A stretch of DNA of 6,690 bases. Source: CAJBLF01 sp041679065. Lineage in GTDB: Bacteria > Patescibacteriota > Gracilibacteria > Absconditabacterales > Absconditicoccaceae. The position numbers and the translations under genes are program-made. Shown one piece after another: positions 1-6,690 of the stretch; within the stretch, counting starts at the first letter, position 1; every line of letters begins with the position of its first letter. A model generated the notes under the pieces. That model made no database searches. It was given only the letters and a program-made list of their open reading frames with translations, and was not told the origin of the DNA. The stretch spans positions 1 through 6,690 of the forward strand of contig JBBABI010000067.1 in assembly GCA_041679065.1 (NCBI GenBank), given 5' to 3'.

Positions 1-1252
1 TCAGCTTTTTGAGAATATCCAGAACTCCCTCGTTCCCTTTTCAACTCCCATATATTTTGATAAAATCATTGTACATAGTTTCTGTGGATTCATTTATTTT
101 CCTCACCAATCCTGATTTTTCTCATGGTGCCATTCTTTCTATAAGATCAAATTCAGCTTTTTGAGAATATTTGCCCGATAAGGACTTATCCAAAAGTGCT
201 TCGCTTATTTTCTCTGCCTGCTTTTTTTGATTATATTCTGATATCTCATATCAAGCAGTCAGGGACAGTACTGTCGCTAAAGCAATACTCGTATATGATA
301 CCACCTTTTTCATCAATATATTTTTTTCTGTTTTTTTGTTCTCTATTGCTTTTATCTCTTTGGTAGAAACATATATTTTTTCAAATTCTACTTGAGGCGC
401 TATTTGATTGCAAACGTTATGGAGTGCTAGTATATCTGGATAGTTTTTAGTTTTAAATGTATTTATATCTTTTCCATAAAGTATTCATCATATAATTTTG
501 TCGTATTTTGTCTGCCTATCTATTCATCACTGAATATTGATACCTTTGAGTATTTCATATAAACGAATAGCAACTTCTACCAAAGCGTAATAATCTGACT
601 CATTTTCTCATATAGGCTTTGTATCTTCCTGTTTCTGCTTATCGCTCTTGGTATTATAAAGCATCTCCATAAATTTTTTATTCTTTTGACTTACTTGATA
701 AAGGTATTGCGCAATACTAAGCGCTGAGATATTTTCAGCGCGGACTACTGGATTATCGATTTCCAATCATTTTCTTCCATTCTGTCTCAACAAATTGAAA
801 ATTTCTGGATATGTATCTGAAATATTCACGATTTGAATACGTTCAGCTCGCCTTTTAAAATATTTTTTAATAAGTTTTTCTATCTTTTCTTCTTCTTGTT
901 GAAAAGTAAGTACATCATCATTTTTTTTCTTCTGATCTCTATTACAAAAATACCTTGACAGGTCAGGTCGCAGTTGAATAATGATTTTTTGGTCATTTCA
1001 AACTTTTTTACACAAATATTCCACTCATCATAAAATAATCTCCTTAGAATAAATAGTTTCATTCTTTTTATCCATTTTCCCGATCTGAAAACGAAAATTA
1101 TCTTCTCATACCATGAGATTCCTATCATCTTTCTTTCCGTTTATTCAACGATAACTTGCTACATTTTCTGGTATCACGAAATTTAATTTACTATCTCGGT
1201 GAGTAAATTTTTCTTTTCATGTTTTAGCTATTTTTCAGAGAACACTTGCCAT
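1..1252 (-). CDS. Hypothetical protein with one predicted membrane segment, UGA-rich, 3' end outside window
   Basis: I do not recognise this protein. With UGA as Gly the frame is open for 417 codons from ATG at 1252 to the window edge, so the C-terminus is missing. The first ~310 residues are charged and probably soluble, with a Lys/Glu-rich helical stretch near residues 117-140. Residues ~314-336 (VVSYTSIALATVLSLTAG) form one hydrophobic segment just after a Lys-rich run, followed by a charged helical tail. This suggests a single-pass membrane protein. Sixteen of about 26 glycines are UGA, including three UGA-UGA pairs (residues 75-76, 242-243, 255-256), far more than in the neighbours. No Shine-Dalgarno motif precedes the start. 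An in-frame ATG at 1324 would add 24 residues, but that extension (KLWRKSYYICHLF) looks less protein-like. A promoter-like sequence lies at 1351-1379. The open frame is well supported; the function is unknown. Confidence 0.8.
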
Positions 1253-1350
1253 ATCTATCAAAGAAAATAAATGGCATATATAGTATGACTTACGCCATAA
1301 TTTCGACGTTAGAAAACCTTTCATTACATTCAAGTTTTCATAGCGTCTCA

Positions 1351-1379
1351 ATTATACTCAGAATTGTTTTTTTTGCAAA
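1351..1379 (-). promoter_or_regulatory. Candidate sigma70-type promoter for the UGA-rich hypothetical gene
   Basis: On the minus strand a TTTGCA (1379-1374, 4 of 6 matches to TTGACA) lies exactly 17 bases upstream of a perfect TATAAT (1356-1351). Transcription would start near 1344, about 90 bases before the chosen ATG at 1252 and about 20 before the alternative ATG at 1324. It sits just downstream of the terminator-like hairpin, as expected for a separate transcription unit. The region is AT-rich, so a chance match is possible. Confidence 0.4.
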
Positions 1380-1411
1380 AATTTAAAGTACCCCCTTTTA
1401 TTGAAAGGGGG
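1375..1411 (-). terminator. Candidate intrinsic terminator after the TrmB-like gene
   Basis: A perfect 8-base-pair inverted repeat (CCCCCTTT at 1391-1398, AAAGGGGG at 1404-1411) with a 5-base loop starts 28 bases past the TAA of the TrmB-like gene. On the minus strand the stem is followed by TACTTTAAATTTTTG, an imperfect T-rich tract. A smaller hairpin (ATCC/GGAT) lies between the stop codon and the main stem. The position and strong G:C stem favour termination of minus-strand transcripts. Confidence 0.6.
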
Positions 1412-1438
1412 AGGAATCCTTTAGGATGAGGGATTTTA

Positions 1439-2194
1439 TTATTTTTTGCCTTTTTTAGAAAGCTTTCGAATCAAATTAAACATGCTTTTGAGTCCACTGT
1501 GAAGTGTTGTGCTTTCTACCGTCAAACCACAAAGTTCGTTGGCAGCATACATTAAAATGGCTACCTTATTATTTCCATACACAATTATTTCATTCGCGAA
1601 ATCAAAAACGGGATCATCAATTACGATAGATTCATGAGTATGTATGTTATATTCAGCGTATTTACTTGTATTTCTTGCTACGATTGCCCTTGTTTTCGTT
1701 TGGTGTTTCAACCTCCAAGGCACGAATTCTTTACTAAGATATTCCTGGAATCTGGGATCGATTTTACTGGTTCCTACGAATGTCAGAAACGGCTCTCCCT
1801 TTGGCATACCTTCCCCTGAGAGAATAACTTCCTCATAAATGGCTTTTAATCATTCTATCCCGTCAAAAAATTGCACTTTGGGCTTATTATCATATTTATT
1901 AGCGATAGCGAGAAATTGAGGTAACGCTTCCTTGAGCGCCTGATATTTGTCTTCGAATTTTTGGATTAGTTTTTCGGGTCAGATTACCGTATAATACGTC
2001 GTATTCTTTTTATTTATTTCTGTTGCAATTCACTTCTTTACCAGACTTTTGAGCGCGGAATAGACCGTCACTCTATTTTCTCCGTTGCGTCTGGCGATGC
2101 TGCTTACCGGAGCAGAACCAAGTTCTATGACTGAGAGATAACTCAGGGCTTCTGTTTTAGATAAGCCATAGTCCTGGAGTAATTGATCAAGCAT
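1439..2194 (-). CDS. TrmB-like transcriptional regulator (winged helix-turn-helix)
   Basis: A probable DNA-binding transcription factor of the TrmB family, a complete 251-residue frame when UGA is read as Gly. Residues ~1-75 fit the TrmB-type winged helix: LLQDYGLSKTEALSYLSVIE, then SSIARRNGENRVTVYSALKSL as the recognition region, then the wing VKKGIATEI. A charged linker (KLIQKFEDKYQALKEAL, ~75-91) is typical of the dimerising helix in this family. The C-terminal half starts with VQFFDGIEGLKAIYEE and runs through LTFVGTSKID, resembling the effector or phospholipase-D-like half of CPR TrmB homologues; that match is from memory. UGA encodes Gly 55, 72 and 115, of which 55 and 115 are normally glycine in the family. 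The ATG at 2194 is chosen because the helix-turn-helix starts at once. It is 50 bases after the gltX stop and has no Shine-Dalgarno. The regulated target is unknown. Confidence 0.87.
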
Positions 2195-2204
2195 GATAAT
2201 AAAT

Positions 2205-2262
2205 ATAATTTAGAATTTAAAATTTAAAGTTTAGAAATTGAAAATTAGAAATTAGAAATTAA
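2205..2262. repeat. AT-rich intergenic repeat between gltX and the TrmB-like gene
   Basis: This stretch is built from TTTAGAA/ATTAGAA-like words. ATAATTTAGAATTTAAAATT (2205-2224) recurs exactly at 3818-3837. GTTTAGAA plus ATTGAAAATTAGAAATT (2229-2253) recurs inverted at 6163-6217, where a GC-rich module splits it. ATTAGAA is repeated in tandem at 2244-2257. The repeat runs into gltX and supplies its last codons and TAA stop (2245-2247). Confidence 0.8.
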
Positions 2263-3786
2263 TCTCCTTATTACTCTCTCCTTCCCCATCACTTGCATAA
2301 CGGAATATAAGTCCGGCGTCTGTGTTGCACAACATAATTGAATCCTGAGAAACATCGCTAAATCACCTATTTTTCAAATATATCCACCTTCCTTAAATTC
2401 AGCATTATTTCACGCAAAACCATATTTCTTTCAGATTTCTTTCAACTGAGCGAATCGTTCTTCTACTGTAATCGTCAAGTCTAGAACTGTGACATATTCA
2501 GTCACAAAATTTTTAAGAACATCTTTGGGGAGTGTAGAGTGCAGAGTGCAGAGTGCAGAGTCTCTATTTTCATTCATTTTCGTCCATTCGCTGTCGAAGA
2601 AAAAGCGTAATTGAGTTTCCACATCAGCATACGTAGTAAATCTCTTCGGATCTTTCGGGGTATGGCGTTCGATATTCATCGCTGCTTTTACGTAAGGAAC
2701 ATCAGTCTGCATCAATTTAGCAACTTCTGGTCTATATTTATTCGCCCAGACTAAACTCTGGTTATATAATTCATCAGTAGATATTTTTGATAAGTAATTA
2801 TTATTTACACTTTGTAATTTCACCAAATCGAAAAGCGCTCATGATTTTCCCATCTTCTCAAGATGGATGTCGAAGTCCAAATAACTCTTGTCCGGATTAG
2901 CTTTTTGCCAGTCCTCGAATCATGGATCGATGATAGTGAGAAGATATTCGATAATCCCTTGAGTTGCATATCCGTTCTCAAAGAAAAATCAGATATCTGC
3001 CTCAGGGTCATGTCTTTTGGAAAGTTTCCTTTTATTGCCATTGTCCAGTTTGAGTAATGAAGCTATATGGCAATAGGTAGGGACGGGCAAGTTGAATGAA
3101 GTGAAGAGCTGTATATGAAGTGGTACGGAAGCCAACCATTCTTCTCCTCTGATCACATGAGAGACTCTCATCAGATGATCATCAGCGATATGTGCAAGAT
3201 GATAGGTCGGCAAATCATCAGATTTGATAAGGACGATGTCGTTGCAATTGTCTATCGTCTCTATCTTTCCTTTGATCACATCTTCAAATACCATCCTTTT
3301 ATTTATCTCGCCGGGAGAACGGAATCTGATCACGAAGTTTTTGTCTGTCTGTAATTTTTCCATGATCTCTTCAATTGACTTATTTCTTCGAACGGAATAA
3401 TTTCAGTAGATACCTGGCGTCACTTTCGTCTTGGTCTGTTGATTACGAATAGTCTCCAACTCGTCGGGTGTCATCCGACAAGGATATGCTAATCCATTTT
3501 CAAGCAGATATTTTGCAAATACCTTATAGATATCTTTTCTCTGTGACTGGTGATACGGTCAATACTTTCCTACGTCTGAATTATTATTTCATAACGGTCA
3601 TTCATCTATCTGGATACCAAAAGTTTTCATTCCGTCGATAATCAGATCGACCGCACCTTCGACTTCTCTCTTCTGATCAGTATCCTCTATCNNNNNNNNN
3701 NGATATTTCTTTTCTAAGTCCTGGATAGTCTGAGTGACGTCAGGGAATATTATGTTGGCGATGTCTTTTCGGGTTGTCATATTCAT
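2245..3786 (-). CDS. gltX: Glutamyl-tRNA synthetase, interrupted by an assembly gap
   Basis: Charges tRNA-Glu (in lineages lacking GlnRS often also tRNA-Gln, later amidated) in the cytoplasm. Reading UGA as Gly gives one frame of 513 residues counting the gap. The N-terminus RKDIANIIFPDVTQTIQDLE matches the longer clostridial-type GltX. After the gap come IEDTDQKREVEG, DEGP, KYGPYHQSQR, FRSPG, DLPTYHLAHIADDHLMRVSHV, IRGEEWLAS and the KMSKS-type motif KLSKR (residues 254-258) followed by DPEA. The anticodon-binding part contains KMGKSGALFDLVKL and the end VMGKERVIRRLISNF. The ten UGA codons are residues 63, 66, 76, 128, 266, 289, 316, 452, 459 and 471. The 10-N gap replaces the RFAPSPTG...HIGH-type segment; from memory of homologues about 40 more residues are missing than the Ns imply. 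ATG 3786 is used, ATG 3780 is equally possible, and neither has a Shine-Dalgarno. A 7-base tandem repeat lies near codon 410. Confidence 0.95.
2531..2561. repeat. 7-base tandem repeat inside gltX
   Basis: Four head-to-tail 7-base units, AGTGTAG then three exact AGTGCAG, plus the first three bases of a fifth. It encodes SALCTLHSTL in GltX near codon 410, between a Lys/Asn-rich stretch and LPKDVLKN. The unit is not a multiple of three, so loss or gain of one copy would shift the reading frame. Confidence 0.9.
3692..3701. other. Assembly gap (10 N) within gltX
   Basis: Ten undetermined bases between KKY and IEDTDQKR of GltX. The number of Ns keeps the reading frame only by chance. Known GltX proteins of this type have the ATP-binding RFAPSPTG and HIGH-like region here, so the Ns are a placeholder for roughly 130 or more bases (estimated from remembered homologues). 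Confidence 0.95.
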
Positions 3787-3850
3787 TGAATTTAGAATTT
3801 AAAATTTAGAAACGTAAATAATTTAGAATTTAAAATTCAGAATTTAGAAT
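3787..3850. repeat. AT-rich intergenic repeat upstream of gltX
   Basis: Three TTTAGAATTTAAAATT-like copies in the 104-base gap between the ATPase stop and the gltX start. AATTTAGAATTTAAAATTTA (3789-3808) is identical to 2207-2226, and ATAATTTAGAATTTAAAATT (3818-3837) to 2205-2224. A third partial copy (AATTTAGAATAAG) follows. The same words recur in the other short intergenic gaps, which suggests a dispersed family. The gltX promoter and leader would have to lie within it. Confidence 0.8.
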
Positions 3851-3890
3851 AAGGATATAGTTTTGAAGTTCAAGAAAATCAATGGGGGTG

Positions 3891-6143
3891 CTAGATGATT
3901 GGTTCGGCGAATTCTTCTATAGTCTTCATGACATCAGCTTGTTTTTCTGCTACCATTTTCTTGGCTTCTATCAATGGTCTTGCATATTTCATCCTGGAGA
4001 TTTCATACAACTGTGCTATATGGCTCTTATTGATAGTGACATCAGGAGTCCGGCATGATCTGAGACTGAAGGGATCTTTCACCTCTCCTTGGACGAGTAA
4101 TTTGCAATAGAATTCCCTCATACTGAGATTGGATAGATCGTAACCATTGAGAAAGGGCTGGAAATGCTGTTTCATATATTCTGCATCTTCCGAAGAAATC
4201 CTAAAACTGATCAATGTTCCTACATTACCAAACAATGATTCAGATATATTCTGAGGTATCTGTCTGATGAATTGATGAGCTACCGCCAAAGAAAGTCCGT
4301 ATTTTCTTGCTTCTGATAGTATCTCATTGAAGGTATCAGTAGCAAAATTTTGGAATTCATCTACATAGAGGAAGAAAGGTGTTCTCTGATTTTTATCTAT
4401 GGATTGCCTGCCTACAGCAGCCTGAAAGAGTTTAGTAACAAACATCGCTCATAGGAATCCCATGACTTCTTCCTGGAGTTTCCCTTTGGGAAGTTTGATC
4501 AACAATATTTTCTTTTCATCCATCACTTTTCTGAGATCGAGCTTATTTTCAGGCGAAGCAAAAATATTCTTAAGAATATCTATGGATAGTAATTGCCCAA
4601 CTTTGTTTAAAATCGGCATAATAGCTTCCGTATTGAATTGCTGCGACCAACCAGCGAATTCATTGGTCCGGAAATTTCTCACCACGTCGTCTTGGATGGC
4701 ATTGATCATTTCATATCTAAAATCCTTGTCTGTCAATGCTCTAATGATATCGAATAAAGTGGATCTCGGTTTATCAAGCAAAGCTATAAAAATCATCCTG
4801 AGAACATGTTCGAGTTTCGGATTCCGATTAGCTCAAAAGAATTTTTTGAAAATATCGATGAATCATTTGGCTAATATCTGTTTGGATTCATCAGGACCTA
4901 TATCAAGCGGATTCATACAAAACGGAAATTGATCGTCAGTCGGATCGAAGATGATAACATCGTCCTTGCGGGATATCGGTATATGGGTCATAATCTCTTC
5001 TATAGCGTCCCCATGCGGATCAATTACCCCTATTCCCTTCCCTTGCCTAACATCATTGATCATAAGATTGAGGAGAAATTTCGATTTTCCTGTCCCCGTC
5101 TTGCCAACCACATATATATGCTTAAGCCTATCTTCATCGTATATTCAAATAGGAACCGTTATGGATCTGTAATCTGACACCCCTAAGATATTGATATCTT
5201 GCGGATAATTTTTCGCCATGACTTCGTTATCCTTGTCAAGCGTATAATCAAACGAAGGAACGCCTACTGGCAGAGCGAGTTTTCTCGATTTCACGGTCAA
5301 TAATGATGTTTCTGTCTTCGGATTTTTGGGGAAATGGAAGAATGCCGCTATCTCCTTGGTGTTTAGCACATGACTAGCGAGATTACCCTTACATTCCTTT
5401 AACGAAGCAATCAGAGTCCCTACATTATTATGCATTTTCAAGGTGAATTGATTGAGCGGATAATTCTTGAATACAGAAAAATTATTGAAGACCGACTTTA
5501 TCCTTCATTCTGCCATCGCCTTACTTTGGGATTGTGCAACCATGTATATCTTCACATCAAAGAGGTTATCGTGCAGTTTTGCTTTGAAGTGTTTGTCTCA
5601 CTCTTCCTTTCGATTTTTCTGGGTCTTGTGAGAAAACCGGTATTTATAGAATTGTAAAGCAAGCTTCTGCTTCAGCTTTCGATGATTGAATTTGGATTTG
5701 ATGAAGAATCGCGTACTTTCGTTCTCTATAGGAGCAAGCTCTATGAAGAAACTTATCTTGTCATTGATGACATCGAAATTCTCGAATGTCCTGAAAAAAT
5801 TTGAGATGAAATCACCATCATCGCTCTCATCAATCTTGAAGGGATAGAATCATTTATTAGCCAAGGAAAGCTCTCCTACGACTGTCTTGTATTTATCATA
5901 TCACCGGATATCTTTATTGTCCGTAGTGATTTGGAAATCATTGAAATGGGCATAAAACTGCGATTCAAAGGCTGAATAGGTGGATTTGTCGGTATCCAGG
6001 GAATAGCATATCTCTCATTTAGTATAATGGAGTCCGAGTGTAAACGTGCTTCTTGATAAGGTTTTTGAGACATCGTCCAAAAAGCCCTGAAAACTCTTTT
6101 TTCATTGCTCGAATGAATGATATACTTTTATAAGATGGGACAT
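3891..6143 (-). CDS. VirD4/TrwB/TraD-type coupling ATPase (type IV secretion/conjugation-like)
   Basis: A probable hexameric DNA-translocating P-loop ATPase, 750 residues when UGA is Gly. Standard-code reading would split it into many pieces. The N-terminal ~330 residues contain FESQFYAHFNDF, resembling the N-terminal domain found in CPR relatives (from memory). The motor follows: IGIYDEDRLKHIYVVGKTGT, with Walker A GKTGTGKS at 347-354, GIGVIDPHGD, DDVIIFDPTD and FCMNPLDI. Walker B is PFFLYVDEFQNF, with Asp595-Glu596. Then come ARKYGLSLAVAHQFIRQIP and TLISFRISSEDAE, typical of TraG/TrwB-like ATPases. The ten UGA codons include Gly333 just before the P-loop, Gly437 and Gly565 (GFLGAMFVTK). I see no membrane segment, whereas many VirD4 proteins have an N-terminal one, so it may act in the cytosol or through a partner. 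ATG 6143 is the only start after the in-frame TAG upstream. No other transfer gene is in the window. Confidence 0.87.
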
Positions 6144-6162
6144 GATTATAACTAAATTATAA

Positions 6163-6217
6163 AATTTCTAATTTTCAATCCCGCCTTGCGGGACTCCGCT
6201 ACGCTTCGTTTCTAAAC
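6163..6217 (-). repeat. AT-rich repeat carrying a 29-base GC-rich palindromic module
   Basis: On the minus strand GTTTAGAAA (6217-6209) is followed by a 29-base GC-rich module (6208-6180) and then ATTGAAAATTAGAAATT (6179-6163). The two flanks are contiguous at 2229-2253 on the plus strand, without the module. The module starts CGAAGCGTAGCGGAG and ends in a hairpin, CCCGC-AAG-GCGGG (6192-6180), extended to 6 pairs by a flanking T:A. It lies between the zinc-ribbon stop and the ATPase start, so it could also act as a weak terminator, although no T-run follows. Confidence 0.75.
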
Positions 6218-6226
6218 ATATAAGAT

Positions 6227-6690
6227 CTATCAAAATATTTCCTTATTGTAGCATGTCTCGCAGTAAACTTTCCCACTGTAATTTCCGTCATAGACACTGA
6301 GTACTTCTTCTCAGCAATGATCACATTTTCTGAGGTAGAGCATTCTTGGCGGAAGCTGTCTCATCCTTTCAGCGTGTCTGAAATCCGGATGTTTGCGCGG
6401 TAATGGGATATTCATAGTGCGATAGAAATTCAGTTCTGATTTCTGGATCCTGAACGGCCTACCAGTCACTTCACAGATAAGGATAGCGTTGAGGATATTA
6501 TCATCCACCTGTTTGATATCGTAAGGAATAGCATCACCTTGAATGGTCGGCATATTCTTGGGGATCGCTGTATCGTAGTCCGTATCCTGTCGTTTATATC
6601 ATTGTTTTGTCGCTTCTTCCTTGGTGAGCGGATGATATTCCTGGGCTATGGTTTCGTTATAGCCGAATGGCGAAAGCGAGGGAGAAAAAA
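6227..6690 (-). CDS. Zinc-ribbon protein of unknown function, 5' end outside window
   Basis: The last 153 residues of a protein whose start lies beyond 6690; it ends with UGA (Gly) then TAG. It closes with a treble-clef or ribbon pattern, C122-x2-C125 (KCDHCG) and C143-x2-C146 (VYCETCYNKEIF), that should bind one zinc ion. Upstream come SPSLSPFGYNETIAQEY, LTKEEATKQGYKRQDTDYD, IPYDIKQVDDNIL, ICEVTGRPFRIQKSELNFYR and NIPLPRKHPDFRHAERM. I recall a similar uncharacterised zinc-ribbon family in CPR genomes, but cannot verify it and know no function. UGA encodes Gly30, 126 and 153; Gly126 directly follows the first CxxC, where a glycine is usual in zinc knuckles. The gap to the ATPase gene on the same strand is 83 bases, so co-transcription is possible. 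Confidence 0.82.

Noticed and set aside
880..1128. An 82-codon minus-strand frame rich in Lys and Met
   Set aside because: It is an out-of-frame overlap of the larger hypothetical gene, which is open for 417 codons in another frame with UGA as Gly. Low-complexity Lys/Phe content is expected from A/T-rich bases.
2531..2561. Short tandem repeat as a CRISPR fragment
   Set aside because: The units are 7 bases with no spacers, and they lie within the gltX coding frame.
3840..3890. Terminator after the ATPase gene
   Set aside because: I found only a TTGAA-C-TTCAA palindrome with too small a loop and no T-run.
3895..5657. Several plus-strand open frames of 70-156 codons
   Set aside because: They lie antisense to the continuous ATPase frame, show no family motifs, and many are open only because the complement of a coding frame tends to be.
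2245..6143. gltX and the ATPase as decayed pseudogenes broken by many stops
   Set aside because: All the apparent stops are UGA, none are UAA or UAG, no frameshift is needed, and conserved motifs stay intact on both sides. Recoding explains this far better than decay.
6145..6178. Promoter for the ATPase gene from TTGAAA (6178-6173) with TATAAT at 6161-6156 or 6150-6145
   Set aside because: Spacers of 11 and 22 bases do not fit a sigma70 promoter, and the sequence belongs to the AT-rich repeat. A leaderless start remains possible but unproven.
1..6690. UGA as tryptophan (Mycoplasma-type code 4)
   Set aside because: The affected positions are conserved glycines in GltX and the ATPase, and Trp already uses UGG.
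1..6690. tRNA genes, including the expected tRNA-Gly with UCA anticodon
   Set aside because: No cloverleaf-like or GTTCRA-type T-arm signal was seen in the short gaps; nearly all sequence is protein-coding.

Overview
The window reads as a piece of a Gracilibacteria or Absconditabacteria (SR1) genome from the Candidate Phyla Radiation. With the standard code the minus strand breaks into many short frames. Reading UGA as glycine (translation table 25) joins them into five co-directional genes that fill almost the whole window. I count 42 in-frame UGA codons. Several fall on glycines that are invariant in well-known families, such as the glutamyl-tRNA synthetase segments DEGP, KYGPY and KSGALFDL. 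The four stop codons visible in the window are TAA or TAG, never TGA.

Layout in minus-strand gene order: (1) 6690-6227, 3' part of a small protein ending in a CxxC...CxxC zinc ribbon. (2) 6143-3891, a 750-residue VirD4/TrwB/TraD-type ATPase with intact Walker A and B motifs. (3) 3786-2245, gltX, glutamyl-tRNA synthetase, with a 10-N assembly gap where the HIGH motif should lie. (4) 2194-1439, a 251-residue TrmB-like transcriptional regulator. (5) 1252-1, 5' part of an unrecognised, very UGA-rich protein with one predicted membrane segment. I found no RNA genes, CRISPR array or transposase. Plus-strand open frames are antisense shadows.

Intergenic gaps are short (50-186 bases). Three of them carry related AT-rich sequences of the TTTAGAATTTAAAATTTA type. 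One of these also holds a 29-base GC-rich palindromic module that looks inserted into a repeat found elsewhere in the window without it. A 7-base tandem repeat lies inside gltX. A hairpin after the TrmB gene and a promoter-like sequence just downstream of it separate gene 5 from the rest.

The genes do not form an obvious pathway: a housekeeping synthetase, a regulator, a DNA-pumping ATPase, a zinc-ribbon protein and an unknown. The clearest unusual biology is the recoded genetic code, its uneven use between genes, and the dispersed modular repeats. I see no convincing new multi-gene system.
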